Origin: Bacteroidales bacterium
Lineage (GTDB): Bacteria; Bacteroidota; Bacteroidia; Bacteroidales; FEN-979
NCBI GenBank assembly: GCA_023231005.1
Contig: JALNWG010000024.1
Coordinates: 1 to 46,894 of the forward strand
DNA length: 46,894 bases
Direction of reading: 5' to 3'
The notes below the pieces were generated by a model. That model saw only the letters and a list, made by a program, of their open reading frames with translations. It was not told where the DNA came from and searched no databases. This document shows positions 26,288 to 35,063 of the stretch, one piece after another (the first letter of the stretch is position 1; each line of letters begins with the position of its first letter). The translations under genes were made by a program, and so were the position numbers.

Positions 26288-27892
26288 TTATTTGTTCTTG
26301 AACTTTTCCCTCATTCTTTTATTAACTGCCACAACACACTCCCGACGGGGAATAATTACCGAAACACCCGAATAATTCAACTCCTCTTTCATGATTTGAA
26401 CATTTTCTTCGTGGTGTTTTTTTAACGGTTTAATAATCCTTATATGGGCTTCTTCTACCCCAACTCCTTTACAGATATTCTCAATTTTTCCATGGCCGGG
26501 TGAATCTTGTCCTCCCGTCATTGCCGTGGTACCATTGTCTAAAATCAATACGGTGATGGGAGATTTGTCATTCACAGCATCCAGTAAACCGGTCATCCCG
26601 GAATGGGTAAAGGTTGAATCGCCAATAACAGCCACGGCTGGAACCAATCCAGCATCAGCAGCCCCTTTAGCCATGGTGATAGAAGCGCCCATATCGACAC
26701 AAGAATTAATGGCTTCTAATGGTTTCAAGGCTCCCAGCGTATAGCAGCCAATATCAGCAAAAACCCGTCCTTTGGAGAATTCGCTCATGGCTTCGTTAAG
26801 AGCCAGATAAGAATCAATATGAGGGCAACCGGAACACAGCTGTGGGGGACGGCCAACAACCAATTCGGGAACAGCAGATCCGAAGGTATCTTTAAATCCA
26901 AGAGCTACGGCTACCAGATTAGGATTCAGTTCTCCATCGCGAGGCAAAGTACCATCAAGGCGACCTTTGACTTTTAAACCATGACTGGTATATCCTTTCA
27001 ACAGCTCTTCAACAACTGGATAACCGTCTTCAATGACCAACAGCTCCTTACAATCATTGGCCATCCTTTCTACCAAACCACGGGGAATGGGATATTGTCC
27101 GATTTTTAATACTGGGAAGGGAATTTTGCGATCTGGAAAATTTTCCATTAAATAGTTAAAAGTCAATCCACAGACGATTATTCCCAATGATTTATCGGAA
27201 CCGTCAATATATTTATTGAATGGTGAAATCTCCGATTCCTGTATAAAAGCGGGTTGATCTTGCAACAGTTTTTTATACCGTTTCTTTGCAATGGCAGGCA
27301 ACAAAACAAATTGTCTGAGGTCTTTGGGCATCTGGATTTCATTTTGTTTCCGGGGAGGTTTTAACGCCACACCCGAACGGGAATGTGCCATTCTTGTAGT
27401 CATTCGAATAAGGACCGGAACATGGTATTTTTCCGAGAAATCAAATCCATATCTGACCATATCATACGCTTCCTGTTGATTACCAGGTTCCAGAATGGGG
27501 ATAAGGGCGAATTTTCCGTATACTCTCGAATCCTGTTCGTTTTGAGAAGAATGCATGGATGGATCATCGGCAGATACTACGATCAATCCGCCATTGGCAC
27601 CAGTAATCGAAGAATTAATAAAAGGGTCAGCAGCCACATTCAATCCAACATGTTTCATACAAACCATGGCCCTTTTACCGGTATATGACATCCCCAAAGC
27701 AGCTTCCATCGCTGTTTTTTCATTTGTTGACCAATTTGAATGAATTTTATGTTCACGGGCATATTCCGAATGTTGCACAAATTCGGTAATTTCGGTGGAT
27801 GGGGTACCCGGATAAGCATAAATTCCTGACAACCCGGCATCAAGTGCCCCCTGGGCAAGAGCTTCATCTCCCAATAACAATAACTTCTGCAT
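26288..27892 (-). CDS. iorA: Indolepyruvate ferredoxin oxidoreductase, alpha subunit (short form)
   Basis: 534 residues from the ATG at 27892 (MQKLLLLGDEALAQGALDAG); the longer frame adds 11 residues and has no other support. Pyrimidine-binding half: YPGTPSTEITEF. TPP-binding half: GDSTFTHSGMTGLLDAV with ILDNGTTAMTGGQDSPG, matching the GDG...N thiamin diphosphate motif. CSGCPH is the conserved cysteine block. The family's C-terminal ferredoxin-like domain with two [4Fe-4S] clusters is absent: after VIIPRRECVV only 15 residues remain. An external electron carrier or separate ferredoxin must take over. It is divergent from the TonB receptor across a 127-bp spacer. Confidence 0.88.
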   Translation of the reverse strand: MQKLLLLGDEALAQGALDAGLSGIYAYPGTPSTEITEFVQHSEYAREHKIHSNWSTNEKTAMEAALGMSYTGKRAMVCMKHVGLNVAADPFINSSITGANGGLIVVSADDPSMHSSQNEQDSRVYGKFALIPILEPGNQQEAYDMVRYGFDFSEKYHVPVLIRMTTRMAHSRSGVALKPPRKQNEIQMPKDLRQFVLLPAIAKKRYKKLLQDQPAFIQESEISPFNKYIDGSDKSLGIIVCGLTFNYLMENFPDRKIPFPVLKIGQYPIPRGLVERMANDCKELLVIEDGYPVVEELLKGYTSHGLKVKGRLDGTLPRDGELNPNLVAVALGFKDTFGSAVPELVVGRPPQLCSGCPHIDSYLALNEAMSEFSKGRVFADIGCYTLGALKPLEAINSCVDMGASITMAKGAADAGLVPAVAVIGDSTFTHSGMTGLLDAVNDKSPITVLILDNGTTAMTGGQDSPGHGKIENICKGVGVEEAHIRIIKPLKKHHEENVQIMKEELNYSGVSVIIPRRECVVAVNKRMREKFKNK

Positions 27893-27924
27893 AGTGTATT
27901 TTAATAGATGTTTGAAAGAGGACA

Positions 27925-27932
27925 AAAATAAG
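27925..27932 (-). promoter_or_regulatory. Candidate -7 element of iorAB
   Basis: TATTTTTG on the minus strand, 32 bp before the iorA ATG. A TTG upstream (27944-27946) is only 11 bp away, too near to be a standard -33. Confidence 0.45.
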
Positions 27933-27966
27933 ATTTTTTTACAACATGAAGTTTATTGATTTTCAC

Positions 27967-27974
27967 TATTTTTG
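27967..27974 (+). promoter_or_regulatory. Promoter -7 element of the TonB-dependent receptor gene
   Basis: TATTTTTG followed by C, 45 bp before the ATG at 28020. Its TTG is in frame with the receptor and mimics an upstream start. Confidence 0.5.
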
Positions 27975-28019
27975 CAAGCTAAACATCAAGATGTTAAATC
28001 TGTTTCCAGCCCTATCTCC

Positions 28020-30338
28020 ATGAATTTTCGATCACACTTTCTTTTTCCTCTTCTTCTTCTTCTCCTACTTTTCCCATTTATTTCGACCTCTGTTTATGCG
28101 CAGACAGGAGCCATACGTGGATTTGTGTATGAACAGGAAACAGGAGAACCGGTTTTATTCACCAATGTTTATCTTTATAAAACTTCCATTGGCGCTCCTA
28201 CGGATGCAAACGGCTATTTCGCCATCACTAAAATCCCGCCTGGCGATTATTTACTGATGGTCACTTATGTGGGTTTTGATACTCTGAAAATACCTGTAAC
28301 CATCAAAGCCAATGATTTGATCTCAAAAAAACTCTATGTTACAAAATCCTCGTTTGATCTTGCAGAAATCGATATTTCAGCTACCCGGCAGGACAAAGTG
28401 AGGGAGACCCAAACCAGTATTATCAAGATTACACCCAAAGAAATTCAATCGATTCCTACCATCGGCGGGCAACCCGATCTTGCTCAATACCTGCAAATCC
28501 TCCCCGGGGTGATCTTTAGCGGGGACCAGGGAGGTCAACTATATATCCGTGGCGGCCCACCAATACAGAATAAAGTATTATACGACGGAATGATCATTTA
28601 TAACCCTTTTCATTCAATTGGCCTATTTTCAGTGTTTGATGTCGATATCCTTAAAAATGTGGAAGTTTATACCGGTGGTTTCGGGGCCGAATATGGTGGC
28701 CGCATCTCTTCCGTTATGGATGTTACAACCCGCGATGGGAATAAAAACCGCATTTCAGGAAAATTTGATGTAAGTACATTTGGGGCGAAAGCATTAGTCG
28801 AAGGCCCCATCCACAAACAAAAAGACGAGGATGATGCAAGTGCTTCATTTATCTTCTCCATTAAAAATTCTTACCTCGCTGAATCAAGCAAAATATTTTA
28901 TAGTTATATAGATGAAGACGGACTCCCATATAACTACCTCGACATTTACGGAAAAATCGCAATCAATGCTCCAAATGGAAGCAAGGTAAACATCTTCGGT
29001 TTCGATTTCACCGATAAAGTGAATTATAAAGTGCTTCAGGATTATAATTGGAAGTCTTATGGCGGAGGGTTGAATTTTCTGGCTATTCCGGGGAAAAGTT
29101 CTGTTCTGATCGATGGGAATTTTGCCTTTTCAAACTATAAAGTTGTTCTCCAGGAAACCAACGAATCGGCCCGGTCAAGTTCAATTTCAGGGTTTAATGG
29201 CGGATTGAATTTTACCTATTTCTTTGGGAGAGATGCTCTAAAGTATGGGTTGGAATTAGCCGGATATAAAACCATCTTCAATTTTTTCAACGCCGTCAAA
29301 CGGGAAATCGATTATACGCAAAACAGTACGGAAGCGGCAGTTTACGCTAAATATAAATGGCTTCCCGGAAAATTTATTATTGAACCCGGAATACGGCTGC
29401 AATATTATGCTTCGTTGTCGACACTTTCACTGGAACCGCGCCTCGCCATTAAATATAACATTTTGAAAAACTTCCGCCTCAAAATGGCCGCCGGTTTGTA
29501 TTCACAAAATCTTATCAGCACAACGTATGATAAGGACGTTGTCAATCTTTTTTATGGATTCATCACGAGCCCAATGAATCTTCCTACCACCTTTATGGGC
29601 AAAACGGTGAATAACCGTTTACAACGCTCTTCTCAGGTAGTGCTTGGTTTTGAACTGGATGTACTTCAAAACCTCTCTCTGAATGTTGAGGGGTATTATA
29701 AATACTATCCACAACTTACCAGTTTGAACAGGAATAAATTATATGATGACACAGAGGAAAATGCAAATATTCCTGATTATTATAAAAAAGATTTTGTTCT
29801 TGAAACAGGCGATGCCGAGGGGGTTGATGTCTCCATTAAATACGATTGGAAAAAAATTCACCTTTGGGTTACCTATTCCCTGGGGTTTATTCACCGCAAC
29901 GATGGAGTGGTGGATTATGTTCCGCCTTACGATCGGCGACATAATTTGAACCTTGTTGGAACCTTCTTTTTCGGTAAAAAATCCGATTGGGAACTGGATG
30001 TCCGCTATAACTTTGGCTCCGGATTCCCCTTCACCCAAACAGGAGGATTCTATGAAATGATCGACTTTGACAATATGGGAACCAACTATACAACCAGCAA
30101 CGGGCAACTGGGTATTCTTTACAGTGATTATGACAAAGGGCGCCTCCCTTATTATAGTCGCCTGGATGCCAATTTGAAAAAAACTTTCTTATTCGGAAAA
30201 ACCCTTAAACTGGAGATCAACCTGAGTGTTACAAATGCGTTAAATCAACAAAACATTTTCTACTTTGACCGGGTTTCTTATACACGGATCGACCAGATGC
30301 CTTTAATGCCAAGCTTGGGATTGAGTTTTAGCTTTTAA
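28020..30338 (+). CDS. TonB-dependent outer-membrane receptor with carboxypeptidase-regulatory-like domain
   Basis: 772 residues from the ATG at 28020. Signal peptide MNFRSHFLFPLLLLLLLFPF through VYAQ. A CarboxypepD_reg-like Ig domain follows (GFVYEQETGEPVLFTNVYLY, residues ~30-115). The plug domain runs over residues ~130-245 (PDLAQYLQILPGVIFSGDQG, LYIRGGPPIQNKVLYDGMII, GGFGAEYGGRISSVMDV). The rest is a 22-strand-type barrel ending LMPSLGLSFSF. There is no SusD gene beside it, so it is not a SusCD pair. Ligand unknown: the neighbours deoC and a lipoprotein do not say, though nucleoside or siderophore uptake are possible. It may be co-transcribed with deoC, 19 bp downstream. Confidence 0.9.
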   Translation: MNFRSHFLFPLLLLLLLFPFISTSVYAQTGAIRGFVYEQETGEPVLFTNVYLYKTSIGAPTDANGYFAITKIPPGDYLLMVTYVGFDTLKIPVTIKANDLISKKLYVTKSSFDLAEIDISATRQDKVRETQTSIIKITPKEIQSIPTIGGQPDLAQYLQILPGVIFSGDQGGQLYIRGGPPIQNKVLYDGMIIYNPFHSIGLFSVFDVDILKNVEVYTGGFGAEYGGRISSVMDVTTRDGNKNRISGKFDVSTFGAKALVEGPIHKQKDEDDASASFIFSIKNSYLAESSKIFYSYIDEDGLPYNYLDIYGKIAINAPNGSKVNIFGFDFTDKVNYKVLQDYNWKSYGGGLNFLAIPGKSSVLIDGNFAFSNYKVVLQETNESARSSSISGFNGGLNFTYFFGRDALKYGLELAGYKTIFNFFNAVKREIDYTQNSTEAAVYAKYKWLPGKFIIEPGIRLQYYASLSTLSLEPRLAIKYNILKNFRLKMAAGLYSQNLISTTYDKDVVNLFYGFITSPMNLPTTFMGKTVNNRLQRSSQVVLGFELDVLQNLSLNVEGYYKYYPQLTSLNRNKLYDDTEENANIPDYYKKDFVLETGDAEGVDVSIKYDWKKIHLWVTYSLGFIHRNDGVVDYVPPYDRRHNLNLVGTFFFGKKSDWELDVRYNFGSGFPFTQTGGFYEMIDFDNMGTNYTTSNGQLGILYSDYDKGRLPYYSRLDANLKKTFLFGKTLKLEINLSVTNALNQQNIFYFDRVSYTRIDQMPLMPSLGLSFSF

Positions 30339-30357
30339 ATAAATATCATTGGATAAC

Positions 30358-31197
30358 ATGTATTCATTTTCGCTTCTTTCGAAACTTTCTTTCTCTACTG
30401 TGCAGGAAGAGGTCTTCCAGATACGCTCGAAGCAGCCTCAAATACAAGAACAGAAGCAGGTTTTGAGAGAACTCTCTTCTTTTCTCGATTTAACTTCTTT
30501 GGAAGGGTCCGACAATCAGGAGAAAATTAATAAACTTTGTAGAAAGGCAATCTTTATGGGTGAAAAAGGGTTACCCTTACCTGCTGCCGTTTGTGTATAT
30601 CCCCCATTCATTGCCACCGCAAAAAAAGCACTCCAGGGAACCCCAATCAAAGTCGCTACCACCGCAGCAGCATTTCCGAGCGGTCAAATGCCCATTTCAA
30701 TTAAACTGGAAGAGATCAGATATGCTCTTCAGGAGGGAGCCGATGAGATCGATGTCGTGATCTCCCGTGGAACTTTTCTCGAAAAGGATTTTAATATGGT
30801 TTATCGCGAAATAGATGCCATGCGTGAAATTACCCGGGAAAAAACTTTAAAAGTGATCTTAGAGACAGGTGAACTTCAAACTCCTGAAAACATTGCAAAA
30901 GCAAGCGAAATTGCCATCGAAGCCGGTGCTGATTTTATCAAAACAAGCACCGGGAAAATACAGCCAGCAGCCACAGAAGAGTCTGTTTTTATCATGTTAA
31001 AAGTGATCCATGAGTTTTACACAAAAACGGGGAAACAGATTGGGATCAAAGCCGCAGGTGGAATCGGGGATCCGGAAAAGGCCTTGAATTATTACTGGCT
31101 GGTAAAAGAAGTGTTGGGCGTGAACTGGCTTACTCCATCCTTATTCCGACTGGGAGCCAGCCGGCTTGCAGATCGGTTGCTTGAAATTGTTTTATAA
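30358..31197 (+). CDS. deoC: Deoxyribose-phosphate aldolase
   Basis: 279 residues from the ATG at 30358; a TTG three codons upstream is an alternative start. This is a TIM-barrel class I aldolase that splits 2-deoxy-D-ribose 5-phosphate to glyceraldehyde 3-phosphate and acetaldehyde in nucleoside catabolism. Catalytic features: the Schiff-base lysine in FIKTSTGKIQP, the DEIDVVISRG strand and the proton-relay lysine in GIKAAGGIGDPEKAL. The length is typical of the longer DeoC form in Bacteroidota. It is cytoplasmic and sits between a TonB receptor and a lipoprotein gene on the same strand. Confidence 0.92.
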   Translation: MYSFSLLSKLSFSTVQEEVFQIRSKQPQIQEQKQVLRELSSFLDLTSLEGSDNQEKINKLCRKAIFMGEKGLPLPAAVCVYPPFIATAKKALQGTPIKVATTAAAFPSGQMPISIKLEEIRYALQEGADEIDVVISRGTFLEKDFNMVYREIDAMREITREKTLKVILETGELQTPENIAKASEIAIEAGADFIKTSTGKIQPAATEESVFIMLKVIHEFYTKTGKQIGIKAAGGIGDPEKALNYYWLVKEVLGVNWLTPSLFRLGASRLADRLLEIVL

Positions 31198-31209
31198 CAA
31201 TTAATGTGT

Positions 31210-31626
31210 ATGAAATCAAAACTTTTTGTCATTTTGTTCCCATGCCTGGTGTTTATTTTTTCGAGCTGTGCAAAAGTTGCAGATCCAGAACCTGTGAGCA
31301 CCGACAATCGGACCGTTTTTTTAGGCCATTGGAGTGTGAATGAAAGCTGGACAAGATTTACTTACGATGTAACCATCACAGCGGATCCCAACTCCAGCGA
31401 TGGTGTATTCATTGCTAATTTTGCAAATACCGGATCCACTTCGGTGCCAGCGGGAGCCAGTATATCAGGCAAGAAAATAATACTGGATCCCAACCAGGTT
31501 ATCGGTGAAGGATTGACCATCAATGGTTCCGGAATCTATTCTGCCTCCGGGCCGGTAATAAACTGGAATTATACAATTTTTGACGGAGCAGACCTGATTA
31601 CGGCATCAGCTACTTACACACGGTAA
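31210..31626 (+). CDS. Hypothetical lipoprotein
   Basis: 138 residues from the ATG at 31210; an ATG two codons earlier is also possible. Signal peptide MKSKLFVILFPCLVFIFSSC with a lipobox ending at Cys20, so a lipid-anchored envelope protein. The remainder has lipocalin-like or small beta-sandwich character: FLGHWSVNESWTRF, TYDVTITADPNSSDGVFI, GPVINWNYTIF, ending SATYTR. That pattern (LGHWxVxE...VTI..) is shared with many small Bacteroidota lipoproteins. No function was recognised. It lies 12 bp after deoC on the same strand and converges with a DUF4296-like gene 3 bp away. Confidence 0.72.
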   Translation: MKSKLFVILFPCLVFIFSSCAKVADPEPVSTDNRTVFLGHWSVNESWTRFTYDVTITADPNSSDGVFIANFANTGSTSVPAGASISGKKIILDPNQVIGEGLTINGSGIYSASGPVINWNYTIFDGADLITASATYTR

Positions 31627-31629
31627 TTA

Positions 31630-32013
31630 CTATTTTACGGGAGTATAATTTTTTTGCCGTTTCGTCAGTTCCTGTACAACCGCTTCATAGATTTTCCCAA
31701 ACACCTGGGGATCCTGCCGGTAATACTTCAGATTATCGTCATATCGTTTTTGACTGATGTGGTATTTATTAAAAATACCATCATAATAAAATTGTACTTG
31801 TGATTTGGGAACCACTTCTTCATTGCGTTTTATCACCAATGCAGCTTCTACAATATGGACATCAGCCATCAAGTGGATCATTTGTTCCTGCCCAATTAAC
31901 GAATCCGAAGGGACAACGGCAAAGGCAGCTTCCCGATATGTTTTTGGTTCGCCACAGGAAAACAGCAGACCGCATATTCCAAAAATCAGTAAAAAGCGCG
32001 AAACGAATTTCAT
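31630..32013 (-). CDS. DUF4296-like lipoprotein
   Basis: 127 residues. Signal peptide and lipobox MKFVSRFLLIFGICGLLFSC (Cys20) indicate a lipoprotein. The mature part has the DUF4296 landmarks: MIHLMADVHIVEAAL, then a helical stretch FYYDGIFNKYHISQKRYDDN followed by LKYYRQDPQVFGKIYEAVV. The family is confined largely to Bacteroidota and its role is unknown. It overlaps the OmpH-like gene by 4 bp (ATGA) and is the last gene of the recQ set. Confidence 0.82.
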   Translation of the reverse strand: MKFVSRFLLIFGICGLLFSCGEPKTYREAAFAVVPSDSLIGQEQMIHLMADVHIVEAALVIKRNEEVVPKSQVQFYYDGIFNKYHISQKRYDDNLKYYRQDPQVFGKIYEAVVQELTKRQKNYTPVK

Positions 32014-32720
32014 TTTTTTCGAGACTGATATTCCTTGTTCAGGGCATCTAACACGGAACGGGTAATGTCAAGGGTATCATTTGAAATCAGTATCTCTCCC
32101 CCGGTTTTATATCCCATGATGTAATCAAACCGGTATGTTCGGTTAAAACGTTTAAGAAATGCCGTTACACTATCGATAAGTGTCATGTTCATGTTCAATT
32201 CCTGATCGGCAACCATCTGGGTATAACGCTCTTTTTTTTGCATCAGCATCTGTTGTTTTTGCATCAGTTGCTCATAAACAATTTTAGCTTTATCCTCTGA
32301 AATGGCATTAGCGGAAATCTGTTTTTGAAAATCTGCAGCTTCTTTTTCCAACGACGATTGTTCTGAAAGCACTTCTGTTTGTAATTTTTTCCCGGTACTT
32401 TCCAAATCCTTACGCATCACTTTTACAAAATCATAATGGGTATTCAAACTATCAACATTGACATATACTATCGATAAAGATTTTCCTGAAGATTTCTTAA
32501 GCGATAGCGGGATATCTGGTTCCTGTGCTTTTTTTGAATTGAAAAACAAAAAATATAATACCACCAACCCTATTAATAAAATTAGGCCAAGCAACGTATT
32601 GAAATTAAAGGTAAAAAAACACGGTTTAACCGACTCCGGTTTAGGATTCACGATTTCCGGCTGGTTAACAGGTTCACTTTCCTGAATTGGTTCAGGATTA
32701 ATAATATTTTCTTCTTGCAT
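32010..32720 (-). CDS. OmpH/Skp-family protein with N-terminal membrane anchor
   Basis: 236 residues. A cytoplasmic proline/glutamate-rich head (about residues 1-32) precedes one membrane helix (FNFNTLLGLILLIGLVVLYF, about 38-58). The rest is an OmpH/Skp-like domain: SIVYVNVDSLNTHYDFVKVM, then a long coiled coil (~residues 95-180: KKLQTEVLSEQSSLEKEAAD), then a C-terminal strand (EILISNDTLDIT). The Skp family chaperones outer-membrane proteins in the periplasm; here the domain is tethered rather than secreted. The gene begins 11 bp after recQ and overlaps the DUF4296-like gene, so an operon is likely. Confidence 0.82.
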   Translation of the reverse strand: MQEENIINPEPIQESEPVNQPEIVNPKPESVKPCFFTFNFNTLLGLILLIGLVVLYFLFFNSKKAQEPDIPLSLKKSSGKSLSIVYVNVDSLNTHYDFVKVMRKDLESTGKKLQTEVLSEQSSLEKEAADFQKQISANAISEDKAKIVYEQLMQKQQMLMQKKERYTQMVADQELNMNMTLIDSVTAFLKRFNRTYRFDYIMGYKTGGEILISNDTLDITRSVLDALNKEYQSRKK

Positions 32721-32731
32721 GTTGTAGTTGT

Positions 32732-34930
32732 TTAATTTCCTATTTCTGACATGAATTTGATACGTAACAGACGAATCTCTTCTTCCGTAAATTCGTCTTC
32801 ACCAAGCTCTTTGAGTGCTTCTTCGATAGAATCGGATTCGGCTTTACGGAAATATTCAAATATTTCTTCCTGGTGGTATGGGTCGATAAATTCGTCAATA
32901 TAAAAATTGATATCAATTTTGGTGCCTGAAGCGACAATGCTTTCTATTTCCGACAACAGTTCGTCAAAACTGAGATTTTTAGCCAGGGCAATATCTTCAA
33001 GGGAAACTTTACGATCGATGCTCTGAATAATGAAAACCTTCAGTCCCGATTTGTTTACTACCGATTTAACCACCATATCCATCGGACGAATGATTTCATT
33101 TTCCTCTACATATTCCTTGATAAGATCCAGGAAAGGTTTACCATATTTCAGTGCTTTTCCTGAACCAACCCCCGTAATTTGTTTTAATTCATCAACCGTA
33201 ACGGGATATTGAATGGCCATATCTTCGAGGGAAGGATCCTGAAAAATGACGAAGGGGGGTAATTTTTCGCGTCTGGCGATCTCCTTACGCAAATCTTTAA
33301 GCAAGGCAAATAAAGTTTTATCTGCGGTACTGCTTTTGGCTCCTATCGCTTCAAAAAGTTCCTCTTCATCCGGGTTTTCAAAATCGTGGTCGTCGACCAA
33401 CATGATGGAATATGGATTTTTAAGGAACTGTGTACCTTCCGGACTAATTTTCAGCAATCCGTAATTTTCAATGTCCTTGTTCAATAGCCGTTCAATCAGT
33501 GTTTGGCGAACAACGGCATTCCAGAATTTTTCTTCCCGGTCGCTACCTTTACCAAACACATCCAGTTTGTTGTGTTTGTATGATTTGATGGTAGCCGTAC
33601 TTTTCCCGAGAATAATATTGATGATGTGTTTGTTCTTAAACTGCTGCTTTACAGCCAGTACAGTTTCCAAAACGAGTTGAACATATTGTTTTCCCTCAAA
33701 CTTTTTCTTTGGATGCATACAGTTATCACAGTTTTGGCAGTTTTCTTCGGTATAAATCTCTCCGAAGTAGTGCAACAATTGTTTTCGCCGGCAAACAGAA
33801 GACTCGCTATAGGCAACTGTTTCCATCAGTAATTGTTTCGCAATTTCCTGCTCAGCAACAGCTTTCCCTTTCAGAAACTTTTCCAGCTTCTGGATATCAT
33901 CATAACTATAAAATGCGATGCAATTACCTTCTCCATCATCCCGTCCAGATCGTCCGGTTTCCTGGTAATATCCTTCCAGGCTTTTGGGCATATCATAATG
34001 AATTACAAATCGGATATCAGGCTTGTCAATTCCCATCCCAAAAGCAATGGTAGCAACAATAACATCTACCTCTTCCATCAGGAATTTGTCCTGATTCTGG
34101 CGACGGGTAGCAGCATCCAGCCCGGCATGATAAGGTAAAGCCTTGATTCCGTTGACGACGAAACTCTCAGCCATCTCCTCTACTTTTTTCCGGCTCAGGC
34201 AATAGACAATTCCAGATTTTCCTGGTTGTCCCTTGATAAATTTGATAATGTCTTTGTTAACATTTTTGGTTTTAGCCCTGACTTCATAATAAAGGTTAGG
34301 ACGGTTGAATGAGGATAGAAAAATAGAGGCATCCATCATATTGAGGTTCTTCTGGATGTCCTGTTGTACCTTGGGAGTTGCCGTAGCGGTAAGCGCTATT
34401 ACCGGAACTTTCTGCCCGATGGCATCAATGATGGGCCGTAGTCGTCGGTATTCCGGTCTGAAATCATGTCCCCATTCCGATATGCAATGAGCTTCATCAA
34501 TAGCGTAAAAAGAAATGGTTATGCCTTTTAAAAACTCAATATTTTCCTCTTTGGTTATGGTTTCCGGCGCAACATACAATAGTTTGGTCTTTCCATCCGT
34601 GATATCCTGTTTAACCTGGGTAATCTCCTGCCTCGACAGGGATGAGTTCATAAATTGGGCCACATCATTTTCTGTTCCAAAACTTCGCATGGAGTCGACC
34701 TGATTTTTCATCAAGGCAATCAAGGGAGAAACGATGATGGCCGTACCGGGTTTAATCAAGGCGGGTAATTGATAGCATAATGATTTTCCACCTCCTGTGG
34801 GCATAATCACAAATGTATCTTTATTTGCTAATAAATTTCGGATGATGGCTTCTTGATTCCCTTTAAAGCTATCAAATCCAAAAACCTTTTTTAGCACATC
34901 ATGTAGCTTATGATCTTCTTTGACAGCCAT
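32732..34930 (-). CDS. recQ: ATP-dependent DNA helicase RecQ
   Basis: 732 residues from the ATG at 34930 (MAVKEDHKLHDVLKKVFGFD). The open frame extends 115 codons further upstream, but that stretch runs through the promoter region and part of kpsF and does not look like protein, so it was dropped. Superfamily 2 motifs: Walker A TGGGKSLCYQLPAL, DEAHCISEWGHDFRPEY (motif II), QETGRSGRDD (motif VI). A zinc site (CRRKQLLHYFGE and CQNCDNC), an RQC domain and an HRDC domain (~residues 520-605) follow. A further ~120-residue acidic C-terminal region is longer than the E. coli enzyme. It unwinds forked and recombination DNA. It is divergent from kpsF and upstream of the OmpH-like gene. Confidence 0.95.
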   Translation of the reverse strand: MAVKEDHKLHDVLKKVFGFDSFKGNQEAIIRNLLANKDTFVIMPTGGGKSLCYQLPALIKPGTAIIVSPLIALMKNQVDSMRSFGTENDVAQFMNSSLSRQEITQVKQDITDGKTKLLYVAPETITKEENIEFLKGITISFYAIDEAHCISEWGHDFRPEYRRLRPIIDAIGQKVPVIALTATATPKVQQDIQKNLNMMDASIFLSSFNRPNLYYEVRAKTKNVNKDIIKFIKGQPGKSGIVYCLSRKKVEEMAESFVVNGIKALPYHAGLDAATRRQNQDKFLMEEVDVIVATIAFGMGIDKPDIRFVIHYDMPKSLEGYYQETGRSGRDDGEGNCIAFYSYDDIQKLEKFLKGKAVAEQEIAKQLLMETVAYSESSVCRRKQLLHYFGEIYTEENCQNCDNCMHPKKKFEGKQYVQLVLETVLAVKQQFKNKHIINIILGKSTATIKSYKHNKLDVFGKGSDREEKFWNAVVRQTLIERLLNKDIENYGLLKISPEGTQFLKNPYSIMLVDDHDFENPDEEELFEAIGAKSSTADKTLFALLKDLRKEIARREKLPPFVIFQDPSLEDMAIQYPVTVDELKQITGVGSGKALKYGKPFLDLIKEYVEENEIIRPMDMVVKSVVNKSGLKVFIIQSIDRKVSLEDIALAKNLSFDELLSEIESIVASGTKIDINFYIDEFIDPYHQEEIFEYFRKAESDSIEEALKELGEDEFTEEEIRLLRIKFMSEIGN

Positions 34931-34936
34931 CGTTTT

Positions 34937-34964
34937 TTGACTCGAATTAATTTTTGTACTTTTG
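34937..34964 (+). promoter_or_regulatory. Candidate kpsF promoter
   Basis: -33 TTG (34937-34939) and -7 TACTTTTG (34957-34964), 17-bp spacer. The leader to the TTG start at 35064 would be about 90 nt and would contain the inverted repeat at 34989-35012. Confidence 0.45.
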
Positions 34965-34988
34965 TTCAGCGTAGGTAGATTTTTAAGA

Positions 34989-35012
34989 ATTTGTATATGC
35001 TTATATACAAAT
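34989..35012. repeat. Perfect AT-rich palindrome in the recQ-kpsF divergent region
   Basis: 10-bp arms ATTTGTATAT/ATATACAAAT (34989-34998, 35003-35012) around a GCTT centre. The right arm overlaps the candidate recQ -7 element, so it could be an operator or a leader hairpin for kpsF. Confidence 0.6.
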
Positions 35013-35036
35013 ATAGTTAGAAAAGGTCTGAAACAA
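35008..35036 (-). promoter_or_regulatory. Candidate recQ promoter
   Basis: Minus strand: -7 TATATTTG (35008-35015) with -33 TTG (35034-35036), 18-bp spacer. The leader is about 70 nt. Confidence 0.45.
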
Positions 35037-35063
35037 ACAAATTTTTTATAAAAAAATTGTGTT

